A DNA stretch of 5,451 nucleotides from a bacterium (GCA_025774615.1 JALGVQ010000181.1:1-5451), one strand, 5' to 3'; shown: positions 1 through 5,451, counted from the stretch's first letter. A program made the numbers and translations. Notes: a model not told the origin generated them from the sequence alone.

Positions 1-452
1 GCTTCGTAATCGGTGGTCATCAGTTCACACCAGGAGAATTCACCCACATTCGGCACACCAGAAGTCTCGATCTCACCAGATGTGGCGTAGGGAGAGAAGA
101 CCGCTCCCTGCGGATCCCGGATCACTGAGAATCTGCCAGCTCCCGGGATGTCGGCCGGTTCCAGGAGTACACTGCCGCCAAGTTCCACTGCCTTCGCTGT
201 GGTCGAGTCGACGTCCTCGACGAGGATGGAAGCACTCCAATGGGGTGGGGTGCCTTCCTTCTTCGCCTCCTCATTGAGTTCACCCATACCTCCGATGGCT
301 TTTTCACCCGCCATCCACATGGTGTATGGCTGCTCGCCCTCTTCCCAGAGAGCGGTTTTCCAGCCGACGACCGCCATGTAAAACTCCTCGGCGGCTGCGG
401 CATCAGTCGTGCTCAGGTCGAACCAGACGAATCGTCCCAGATGCTCAGACAT
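1..452 (-). CDS. VOC (glyoxalase/bleomycin-resistance fold) family protein, C-terminal part cut off by the window edge
   Basis: The reading frame starts at the ATG at 452-450 and runs off the window at base 1, giving 150 complete codons. Residues 5-125 form one beta-alpha-beta-beta-beta VOC module: it opens with GRFVWFDLSTTDAAAAEEFY, has a middle strand around PYTMWMAGEKAIGGM, then PPHWSASILVEDVDST, and closes with IRDPQGAVFSPY. A second module begins at about residue 136 (VGEFSWCELMTTD), which repeats the opening of the first. The complete protein is therefore probably a tandem two-module VOC protein of about 260 residues. Known VOC proteins of this layout include cytosolic lyases, hydrolases and binding proteins; the substrate here cannot be named. 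An AAGGAG site at 464-459, six bases before the ATG, supports this start. The gene lies 15 bases after the CBS gene stop and is probably co-transcribed with it. The family call is firm and the function is unknown. Confidence 0.88.
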   Translation of the reverse strand, partial: MSEHLGRFVWFDLSTTDAAAAEEFYMAVVGWKTALWEEGEQPYTMWMAGEKAIGGMGELNEEAKKEGTPPHWSASILVEDVDSTTAKAVELGGSVLLEPADIPGAGRFSVIRDPQGAVFSPYATSGEIETSGVPNVGEFSWCELMTTDYE

Positions 453-458
453 TCACTG

Positions 459-464
459 CTCCTT
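459..464 (-). promoter_or_regulatory. Ribosome binding site of the VOC gene
   Basis: AAGGAG on the minus strand lies six bases before the ATG at 452. It sits in the short gap after the stop of the CBS gene, as expected for the second gene of an operon. Confidence 0.75.
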
Positions 465-467
465 CAC

Positions 468-905
468 TCACATTCCTGGCGGTACGAAGTAGAGGTAATC
501 GTTGAGGTACTCGATCTCCTGTGACTTCTCATCGAGTTCGATGGTTCGCAGGTCACGGAGCGAGATGACTCCTATCAGTCGGTCGCCGTCGGCGACCACC
601 AGGTGGCGGATACCTTTTTCGATCATCTTGACGCCTGCCTGCTGATAGGTCTCATCGGGAGGGGAACAGATCATCGTCTTCGTCATGACATCGCCGACTT
701 TGATCGTCTCGGGATCGAGTCCTTCAGCCACGACGCGCTTGAGAATGTCCCGTTCACCGAAGACACCGATCACCCGTTCTCCGTCCATGACCGGTACCAG
801 ACCGATACCCTTTTCGGTCATGAATCGTGCTGCCTCGCGCACGCTGATGTCTGTGCCTATGGTGTAGACTTCTCTTCCTTCTATGAGGTCTCCGACGCTC
901 TTCAT
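468..905 (-). CDS. Stand-alone two-CBS-domain protein (145 aa)
   Basis: This small protein consists almost only of a pair of CBS domains, a Bateman module. CBS 1 covers about residues 8-60: a helix with SVREAARFMTEKGIG, then LVPVMDGERVIGVFGERDIL. CBS 2 covers about residues 72-122: VGDVMTKTMICSPPDETYQQ, then GIRHLVVADGDRLIGVISLRDL. The G-x-x-x-x-R-D turns at residues 47-53 and 112-118 correspond to the strand-turn that holds ribose in adenine-nucleotide-binding CBS pairs; the first has Gly where Ser/Thr is usual. In known families such modules bind AMP, ATP, SAM or NAD-type ligands and regulate a partner. No enzyme domain is fused here, so a partner would have to act in trans. An acidic tail (TIELDEKSQEIEYLNDYLYF) ends the protein. 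There is no signal peptide, so it is cytoplasmic. It is the first gene of a probable operon with the VOC gene. The ATG at 905 has a strong GGAGGA site. Confidence 0.93.
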   Translation of the reverse strand: MKSVGDLIEGREVYTIGTDISVREAARFMTEKGIGLVPVMDGERVIGVFGERDILKRVVAEGLDPETIKVGDVMTKTMICSPPDETYQQAGVKMIEKGIRHLVVADGDRLIGVISLRDLRTIELDEKSQEIEYLNDYLYFVPPGM

Positions 906-911
906 CGATAA

Positions 912-917
912 TCCTCC
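912..917 (-). promoter_or_regulatory. Ribosome binding site of the CBS gene
   Basis: GGAGGA on the minus strand lies six bases upstream of the ATG at 905 and fixes that start. Confidence 0.8.
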
Positions 918-1108
918 ATACTGATTGGATTGTTCTGATTACACACAACAGCCCAACCCCGCCCGGATATGAGAGGGAGTGCGACAGAAGAGTCCTTTAT
1001 TACAGTCGTTTCCTGATCTCGATGACCGCGGGTGTGCCGATTACGACGAATCCTTACACTACCATGACCGGTTCCAAAGTCTGACAGGTAGATGGGGAGA
1101 GCAAAATC

Positions 1109-1117
1109 TGATAGAAT
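1109..1117 (+). promoter_or_regulatory. Extended -10-like promoter element abutting the UshA-like gene
   Basis: TGATAGAAT fits the extended -10 pattern TGnTATAAT with one mismatch. No convincing -35 lies 16-18 bases upstream. The distance from its last base to the ATG is eight bases, so transcription would begin at or within a couple of bases of the start codon, producing a leaderless message. Seen: the motif and spacing. Inferred: promoter activity. Confidence 0.45.
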
Positions 1118-1125
1118 CTTTTCTT

Positions 1126-2133
1126 ATGCGGACATTCCCATCAGCAGGAATAGTGGCGCTTTGCCTGTCATTTGGTGTGCTCTCAAGTACAACCGATGCC
1201 CAATCCGGCCCGGCATCTGACAGAGAGACCCCGGAAACGCAACAGGGACGCCACAGGATACGTCTGCTTTTCACCGGAAACACGCTTGGCTACATCGATC
1301 CGTGCGATTGTGGTGGAGGTGTGCTTGGAGGATTGGACCGGCGATCAGCTACGGTGAGGGATATGCTCAACCAGAACAGGCCCACAGCCCTCTTCGATCT
1401 GGGAAATCTGTTCGAAGTACCCAACGACAGCTATCTTTCTGAACTGGGACGCCGTCAAGCCAGGTATCTCTCAGATGAGATGGAGCAGATGGACTACCTG
1501 TTCATGGCTCTTGGATACCAGGATCTTGCCTTTGATTCCCTGTTTCTGACTGAACACCTTCCCCATCTGGAATATCCACCCTTATTGACGAACAGATCAT
1601 CAGACCAGAACGATTTGATTGAAACTGTTCCACGTATTCGGCTGAAGATCGGTGAGCTGACTCTCGATTTCTTCAATGTGGTTGAGCCTGACCTGGTTAC
1701 TCGACCTGGACTTCTCCTGCCCTGGAGAGCAACTCTCGGCGAACACCTTCATGCATCGGAGCATGGTGAGGATCCGGCTGATCTGCAGGTCGTGATCGCC
1801 CATGTCGCCTGGGAAACGTCTGAATCCATGCCTGCGGAATTTCCGGCGATCGATGTGATCATCAATGGAATCATGCTCATTCCCCGGCAGGGCACCAGAG
1901 TCGGGAACAGTATAGGGATGACGGCTGCAAGTAAGGGGCAGATGCTTGCGCTGCTTGATCTCACATCGAGATCGCTGTCATCTCAACAAACAGGACAATC
2001 AGCGATCCTCGGATTTCAGGGGCGTCATATCGAGCTCAAACAATCCTCTCTTTCTGACCCCTCTGTATATGAGCGAATGACCGCTTTTTTACAGGAACTG
2101 AAACGGGATAATCTCATCCCACCGGGATCGTAA
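1126..2133 (+). CDS. Exported UshA/5'-nucleotidase-like metallophosphoesterase-fold protein with degenerate metal sites and a PCxC motif (335 aa)
   Basis: Residues 1-25 form a Sec signal peptide (Arg2, hydrophobic 8-20, likely cleavage after TDA), which supports the ATG at 1126 over the upstream GTG at 979. The mature part follows the N-terminal domain of UshA-type 5'-nucleotidases: first strand RLLFTGNTLGYIDPCDC (46-62), then GGVLGGLDRR (64-73), FDLGNLF (90-96), MALGYQDLAF (127-136), VVIAHVAW (222-229), DVIINGIML (243-251) and SKGQMLALLDL (269-279). In active relatives these are D-x-H, G-D, G-N-H, a lone His and G-H-x-H/Q. Here they read N-T-L, G-N, G-Y-Q, His226 and G-I-M-L, so six of seven expected ligand positions look replaced. 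Catalysis by the usual two-metal mechanism is unlikely. Cys60 and Cys62 are the only cysteines of the predicted mature protein. The C-terminal nucleotide-binding domain of true 5'-nucleotidases is absent. No Shine-Dalgarno site precedes the start. The fold call comes from motif order only; function is unknown, possibly a redox, metal or binding role in the periplasm. Confidence 0.8.
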   Translation: MRTFPSAGIVALCLSFGVLSSTTDAQSGPASDRETPETQQGRHRIRLLFTGNTLGYIDPCDCGGGVLGGLDRRSATVRDMLNQNRPTALFDLGNLFEVPNDSYLSELGRRQARYLSDEMEQMDYLFMALGYQDLAFDSLFLTEHLPHLEYPPLLTNRSSDQNDLIETVPRIRLKIGELTLDFFNVVEPDLVTRPGLLLPWRATLGEHLHASEHGEDPADLQVVIAHVAWETSESMPAEFPAIDVIINGIMLIPRQGTRVGNSIGMTAASKGQMLALLDLTSRSLSSQQTGQSAILGFQGRHIELKQSSLSDPSVYERMTAFLQELKRDNLIPPGS

Positions 2134-2136
2134 AAC

Positions 2137-2145
2137 TGATATACT
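2137..2145 (+). promoter_or_regulatory. Extended -10-like promoter element upstream of the propeller gene
   Basis: TGATATACT matches TGnTATAAT except for one base. It begins four bases after the stop of the preceding gene. No good -35 is visible 16-18 bases upstream, as is common for extended -10 promoters. A start near 2152 would give a leader of about 65 bases. It closely resembles the element at 1109-1117. Confidence 0.5.
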
Positions 2146-2202
2146 CTCGCCACCTGGAACGGACCGTGCCCGCGGCCCCGATCTATTCCGATAACCTTTC
2201 AG

Positions 2203-2209
2203 AAGGAGG
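2203..2209 (+). promoter_or_regulatory. Strong ribosome binding site that fixes the propeller gene start
   Basis: AAGGAGG lies seven bases before the ATG at 2217. This rules against the in-frame GTG at 2166, from which the signal peptide would be internal. Confidence 0.88.
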
Positions 2210-2216
2210 AAGTTCG

Positions 2217-5168
2217 ATGTCACGGTCGAGCCGATGGCCAGTTCTCTCTTCATGCCTTGCTCCATTCCTTGCCGCGATATTCCTGGGCAGTGCAGTTGGC
2301 GCGCAGACAACCGGTGAGAACCTGATCAAGGATCTCAGCTGGAGGAATATCGGACCAGCCAACATGGGGGGACGGATATCCGACATCGAGGCGCTTGATG
2401 ACGATTTCACCCACGTCATCGCCGGCACAGCCTCGGGGGGCGTCTGGAAATCGATCAACGGCGGTAGTTCGTGGGAGCCGATCTTCGACGATTACGGCGC
2501 GGCCTCGATCGGTGACATTGCCATCTTCCAGCCAGATCCCGACATCATCTGGGTCGGAACAGGAGAAGAATGCGGTCGAAACAGTGCCGCCTGGGGAAAC
2601 GGAGTATACCGGTCGACGGATGGTGGTGAGACATTTGAACATGTAGGCCTTGAGGATACGTACACGATCGGCACCATCCTCACCCATCCGACCGATCCCG
2701 ATGTCGCCTGGGTGGCGGCGACCGGCTGCATCTGGGGATTCATCGGTGACCGGGGTTTCTTCAAGACGACCGATGGCGGCACGACCTGGCGGAAACTGGA
2801 AGGGGGGCTGCCCGATGACGGCAGGACCGGGGCGATCGAGGCGATCATGCACCCCGATGACCCCGATATCCTGTATGTCGCCTTCTGGGAGCGACTGCGT
2901 CAATCATTCCGGATGGACAGCGGCGGCCCGAACGGCGGGATCTTCAAGTCGACCGACGGGGGAGAGACATGGCAGAAACTGACACATGGTCTGCCCGAGG
3001 GTGACTCGGGCAAGATCGGTCTCGCCATCTCCCGTTCCACTCCCGATGTCATGATGGCGTACTACGAACACGGGTATCAGCCGACACAGGATGACCCGGA
3101 TTATAACGATATGACGAAACTCGGTTCGGGCATGTACCGTTCAGAGGACGGTGGAGCGAGCTGGACCCTGGTGAACCGTTATCAGAACCGCCCCTTCTAC
3201 TATAGCCATGTGTGGATCAATCCCCTCGACGACCAGCTGATCTATCGGCTGACCGGAGGTTTCCAGTACTCGGATGACGGGGGCACGACGTGGCAGCGAT
3301 TCGGGGGACGGGGGATCCACAGTGATTATCACGCTCTCTGGCTCGACCCCGCGAACCGGGACCGGTTCTATGTTGGGAACGACGGCGGCGCGTATCTGAC
3401 CCATGATCACGGGGACAACTTCATCATGTTCAACAACTTCGTGGTGAGTCAGTTCTACATGATCGGGGTCGATATGCGGGACCCGTACTACGTCTATGGC
3501 GGACTGCAGGACAACGGCACCTGGGGCGGACCCTCGGCGACCCGCGATCGTGCCATCTACACCGACCTCTGGTATACCATCAGCGGTGGGGATGGTTATC
3601 ACGTGCAGATCGACCCGACCGACTGGCGTATCGCCTATTCAGAGCCCCACCCGGGGAACACCGGGGGGCGGATCCAGCGCACCGACATCCTGACCCGCCA
3701 GGTTGCGGCGATTCGTCCGCAGAAGGGCGAGAATATCATCAATTACGATGATTACATCACCCCCGAGATAGAGGCATTGCAGTTGGAGAAGGGGTGGGGG
3801 CCATCGCCGGGTAACGGTAGCGGCGCATTCCGGTGGAACTGGTCGAGCCCGATCATCATGTCGCCTCACAATCCCCGGACCATCTACTTCGGCGCGAATC
3901 ATCTGTTCAAGACCGTCGACCGGGGGGAGACATGGTCTCTGATCAGTGGCGATCTGACGAAGAACGATCCTTACCGGACGATCAAGGAATCGGGTGGACT
4001 CACCGCCGACCACAATCCCGGTGGTGGTGCTGAGTTCCACGGCACGATCATCACCATCTCTGAATCACCGGTCCGGGAGGGCCTGCTCTGGGTCGGCACT
4101 GATGACGGAAACGTCCAGTTGTCCCTGAATGGTGGGGCGGAGTGGACGAATGTACGGGGGAACGTCCCGGGGGTTCCGGAAGATCTCTGGGTCAGTCGGG
4201 TTGAAGCCTCCCACACCGAGGAGGGATCCTGCTACCTGACCTTCGACGGTCACCGGAGCGCGAACTTCCAGCCATGGGTATTCAATACCTCCGACCACGG
4301 CCGGTCATGGGTGAATATCTCCGGCAACCTCCCGAAGGACCAGCCGGTATATGTGATCAAGGAAGACCTGCATAATCCAAACCTCCTGTTTGTGGGCACT
4401 GAGTTTGCGGTCTTCTTCTCGATCGATCGAGGGGACTCCTGGACCCGGTTGAACCAGAACATGCCGACGGTCGCGTTCCACGATCTGGTCATCCATCCGC
4501 GTGATGGTGACCTGGTTGCCGGGACACACGGTCGGGGGATCTGGGTCATGGATGACATAACCCCGCTTCAGCAGGCGACCCCCGAGGTGCTTGCCTCTGA
4601 GGCGCACCTCTTCGACAACAGGGTTGCGACCAGGTGGCTGAGTGTCAGGACCGGTGGCGGTGGTGGTTCGTTGATCTTCGGCGGCGAGAATCCTCGCCGG
4701 GATGCGGCGATCAACTACTACCTCGGCGAGGGAGAGACCGGTGACGTCACGTTCCAGATCTCTGATATCAGCAGAGATCTGATCTGGACACGCACGGTTG
4801 CCGCGGAATCGGGAATCAACCGATTCTGGTGGAACATGTACTTCGATCCCACCTCGTCACAGATCGATCAGCTGAGCGAACAGATCCGTGAGGCGATCGA
4901 TGGATTCCGGGCAGAGGCTTCCCGGGCACAGATCCGCCAATTGAGGGGTATCGAGAGCAGACTGGCGGATGCCGGGGGTGATTACGCCGCTCTGCAGGAG
5001 ATCGTGGCGGCTCTCACAGAACTCTCGGATGGATCGTACCGGTTCCGCCGACTCTCGATCCGTGGTCCGGCAGCTGAACCTGGAGAATACCTGGTCACGA
5101 TGACCTTCAATGGTTCGACTGAACAGAACCGCCTAGTGATCAGGCCTGATCCTCTGCTTGAGAAGTAA
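2217..5168 (+). CDS. Exported BNR/Vps10 (sortilin)-type beta-propeller protein, 'glycosyl hydrolase-like' (983 aa)
   Basis: Residues 1-29 form a Sec signal peptide (Arg3/Arg6, hydrophobic 13-28, likely cleavage AVGA before Gln30). Residues 38-780 hold Asp-box repeats of the S-x-D-x-G-x-x-W type at about 79 (SINGGSSW), 133, 184, 245, 309, 352, 566, 636, 691 and 735, plus a looser one at 395 (THDHGDNF). This fits two tandem beta-propellers, as in GH74 xyloglucanases and sortilin-type proteins. Family landmarks include GTASGGVWKS, GTGE-CGRNS-WGNGVYRS, FYVGNDGGAYLTHD, GGLQDNGTWGG, SGGDGYHVQIDP and GTHGRGIWVMDD. After residue 790 come a beta-sandwich-like segment (INYYLGEGETGDVTFQI), FWWNMYFDP, a helical stretch (about 877-938) and a final PGEYLVTMTFNGS strand pair ending in RPDP. 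Such proteins are often annotated as glycosyl hydrolases, but I cannot point to catalytic residues; protein- or glycan-binding is equally possible. No membrane anchor or secretion-tail domain is seen. It is convergent with an apparent paralogue. Confidence 0.93.
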   Translation: MSRSSRWPVLSSCLAPFLAAIFLGSAVGAQTTGENLIKDLSWRNIGPANMGGRISDIEALDDDFTHVIAGTASGGVWKSINGGSSWEPIFDDYGAASIGDIAIFQPDPDIIWVGTGEECGRNSAAWGNGVYRSTDGGETFEHVGLEDTYTIGTILTHPTDPDVAWVAATGCIWGFIGDRGFFKTTDGGTTWRKLEGGLPDDGRTGAIEAIMHPDDPDILYVAFWERLRQSFRMDSGGPNGGIFKSTDGGETWQKLTHGLPEGDSGKIGLAISRSTPDVMMAYYEHGYQPTQDDPDYNDMTKLGSGMYRSEDGGASWTLVNRYQNRPFYYSHVWINPLDDQLIYRLTGGFQYSDDGGTTWQRFGGRGIHSDYHALWLDPANRDRFYVGNDGGAYLTHDHGDNFIMFNNFVVSQFYMIGVDMRDPYYVYGGLQDNGTWGGPSATRDRAIYTDLWYTISGGDGYHVQIDPTDWRIAYSEPHPGNTGGRIQRTDILTRQVAAIRPQKGENIINYDDYITPEIEALQLEKGWGPSPGNGSGAFRWNWSSPIIMSPHNPRTIYFGANHLFKTVDRGETWSLISGDLTKNDPYRTIKESGGLTADHNPGGGAEFHGTIITISESPVREGLLWVGTDDGNVQLSLNGGAEWTNVRGNVPGVPEDLWVSRVEASHTEEGSCYLTFDGHRSANFQPWVFNTSDHGRSWVNISGNLPKDQPVYVIKEDLHNPNLLFVGTEFAVFFSIDRGDSWTRLNQNMPTVAFHDLVIHPRDGDLVAGTHGRGIWVMDDITPLQQATPEVLASEAHLFDNRVATRWLSVRTGGGGGSLIFGGENPRRDAAINYYLGEGETGDVTFQISDISRDLIWTRTVAAESGINRFWWNMYFDPTSSQIDQLSEQIREAIDGFRAEASRAQIRQLRGIESRLADAGGDYAALQEIVAALTELSDGSYRFRRLSIRGPAAEPGEYLVTMTFNGSTEQNRLVIRPDPLLEK

Positions 5169-5212
5169 CGGCGGACCGACGCAGGCAGCTGGCAGAGTGT
5201 AACAAAAGAAAA

Positions 5213-5246
5213 AAGGGGCGGAGAGCATTGCTGCTTCCCGCCCCTT
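5213..5246. terminator. Bidirectional intrinsic terminator between convergent genes
   Basis: A 9-bp perfect stem (AAGGGGCGG at 5213-5221 with CCGCCCCTT at 5238-5246) encloses a 16-base loop. On the minus strand the stem is followed by a long T-rich run (complement of 5201-5214, CTTTTTTCTTTTGTT type), making it a strong terminator for the gene entering from the right. On the plus strand it is followed by TTGTGTTTG, a weaker tract, and it lies 44 bases after the propeller gene stop. Confidence 0.85.
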
Positions 5247-5295
5247 GTGTTTGCATCGTAATGGCGTCTTGAGGAACGCCACTTTCAGTCGGCCC

Positions 5296-5451
5296 CTACT
5301 TGCCGGCCCAGTAGTCGGGCATGATCAGTGCCTTCTTCGATTGTGCCTGACCATTCACTACCAGTTCGACACGGAACTCACCCGGGCGTACACGCGCCTC
5401 GATCCAGTTGGAATCACCGCCGGAGGTCTGGCGACCGAAGCCACCGCCGCC
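5296..5451 (-). CDS. C-terminus of a probable BNR/propeller paralogue (last 51 aa, 5' part outside the window)
   Basis: The minus-strand frame enters at 5451 and ends at the TAG at 5298-5296. The 51 residues begin with a glycine-rich stretch (GGGGFGRQTSGGDSN) and continue with WIEARVRPGEFRVELVVNG, QAQSKKALIMPDYW and AGK. The pattern P-G-E-[YF]-x-V-x-[ML]-x-[FV]-N-G, then about eight residues, then a beta strand and P-D, also closes the neighbouring propeller protein (AAEPGEYLVTMTFNG, LVIRPDP). Glycine-rich linkers followed by this beta-hairpin module are typical of exported BNR/Vps10 proteins. The identity of the missing N-terminal part is inferred from this tail alone; another exported protein with the same C-terminal module is possible. 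The gene is convergent with the propeller gene and shares the stem-loop at 5213-5246. Confidence 0.75.
   Translation of the reverse strand, partial: GGGGFGRQTSGGDSNWIEARVRPGEFRVELVVNGQAQSKKALIMPDYWAGK

Larger units (their letters stand above)
906..1125. other. Divergent intergenic region between the CBS/VOC unit and the UshA-like gene
   Basis: These 220 bases must hold the promoters for both directions. Toward the minus strand I see only a weak TGTAAT hexamer (about 947-942) with no matching -35. Toward the plus strand there is an extended -10-like element at 1109-1117. The plus-strand frame of the downstream gene stays open back to a GTG at 979, but residues coded there (hydrophilic, before the signal peptide) do not look like part of the protein. 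No tRNA, terminator or obvious operator repeat was found. Confidence 0.55.

Noticed and set aside
918-960. Minus-strand promoter for the CBS/VOC unit (TGTAAT at about 947-942).
   Set aside because: There is no -35 at suitable spacing and no extended -10 TG; too weak to list as a feature.
979-1125. Upstream GTG start extending the UshA-like protein by 49 residues.
   Set aside because: The extension is hydrophilic, would bury the signal peptide internally, and the purine-rich AGAGGGA touches the GTG with no spacing.
2166-2216. Upstream GTG start for the propeller protein.
   Set aside because: A strong AAGGAGG seven bases before the ATG at 2217 and a signal peptide starting there favour the shorter form.
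2244-2255. Possible lipobox L-S-S-C (residues 10-13) in the propeller protein.
   Set aside because: It comes too early, before most of the hydrophobic core, and a good signal peptidase I site (AVGA before Gln30) follows.
2250-2903. Long open frame on the minus strand (217 codons) opposite the propeller gene, and similar smaller ones.
   Set aside because: They mirror the codon bias of the real gene, lack recognisable domains, and the plus-strand frame has clear repeat motifs.
2217-5168. Naming the propeller protein as a xyloglucanase or sialidase.
   Set aside because: Asp boxes are structural and occur in many non-enzymes; no catalytic residues can be identified from the sequence alone.
5262-5281. 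Second hairpin (TGGCGT paired with ACGCCA, 8-base loop) near the 3' end of the minus-strand gene.
   Set aside because: The stem is short and there is no T-tract in either direction; the nearby stem at 5213-5246 explains termination.
1-5451. CRISPR arrays, insertion sequences, tRNA or rRNA genes.
   Set aside because: No direct-repeat arrays, terminal inverted repeats, transposase motifs or RNA gene signatures were found on either strand.

Overview
The window looks like chromosomal DNA from a free-living, probably Gram-negative bacterium of moderately high GC content (estimated by eye in the mid-to-high 50s percent). The dominant gene encodes a very large exported BNR/Vps10-type beta-propeller protein, and the far end of the window holds the C-terminus of what looks like a paralogue. 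Families of such exported propellers are, from general knowledge, expanded in Gemmatimonadota, Acidobacteriota, Bacteroidota and related environmental lineages. The sequence alone does not fix the phylum. There is no sign of phage, transposon, CRISPR array, tRNA or rRNA.

Layout. Positions 1-905 carry a minus-strand two-gene unit. A small two-CBS-domain protein (905 to 468) is followed after 15 bases by a glyoxalase-fold (VOC) protein (452 to beyond base 1, so its C-terminal part is missing). Both have good ribosome binding sites. Positions 906-1125 form a divergent intergenic region. On the plus strand, 1126-2133 encodes an exported protein with the fold signature of UshA/5'-nucleotidase metallophosphoesterases in which nearly all metal-ligand positions are substituted, while a Pro-Cys-x-Cys motif is kept. 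After 83 bases comes the 983-residue exported propeller protein (2217-5168) with eleven or twelve Asp-box repeats and a C-terminal beta-domain region interrupted by a helical stretch. A strong stem-loop at 5213-5246 separates it from a convergent minus-strand gene (5296 to beyond 5451) whose last 51 residues match the end of the propeller protein in pattern.

How the genes may work together. The CBS and VOC genes are probably co-transcribed and cytoplasmic: an adenine-nucleotide-sensing type module next to a small-molecule-binding or enzyme fold of unknown substrate. The two plus-strand genes both encode Sec-exported proteins and each is preceded by a very similar extended -10-like element (TGATA-A-T). 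They may therefore share a promoter class but be transcribed separately; the first would then give a leaderless message. No pathway can be assigned with confidence.

The most unusual items are the apparent pseudoenzyme with its CxC motif, its leaderless start, the convergent propeller paralogues that differ at one C-terminal hinge, and a roughly 3.7-fold excess of GATC across the whole window. I do not see a complete recognisable new multi-gene system.
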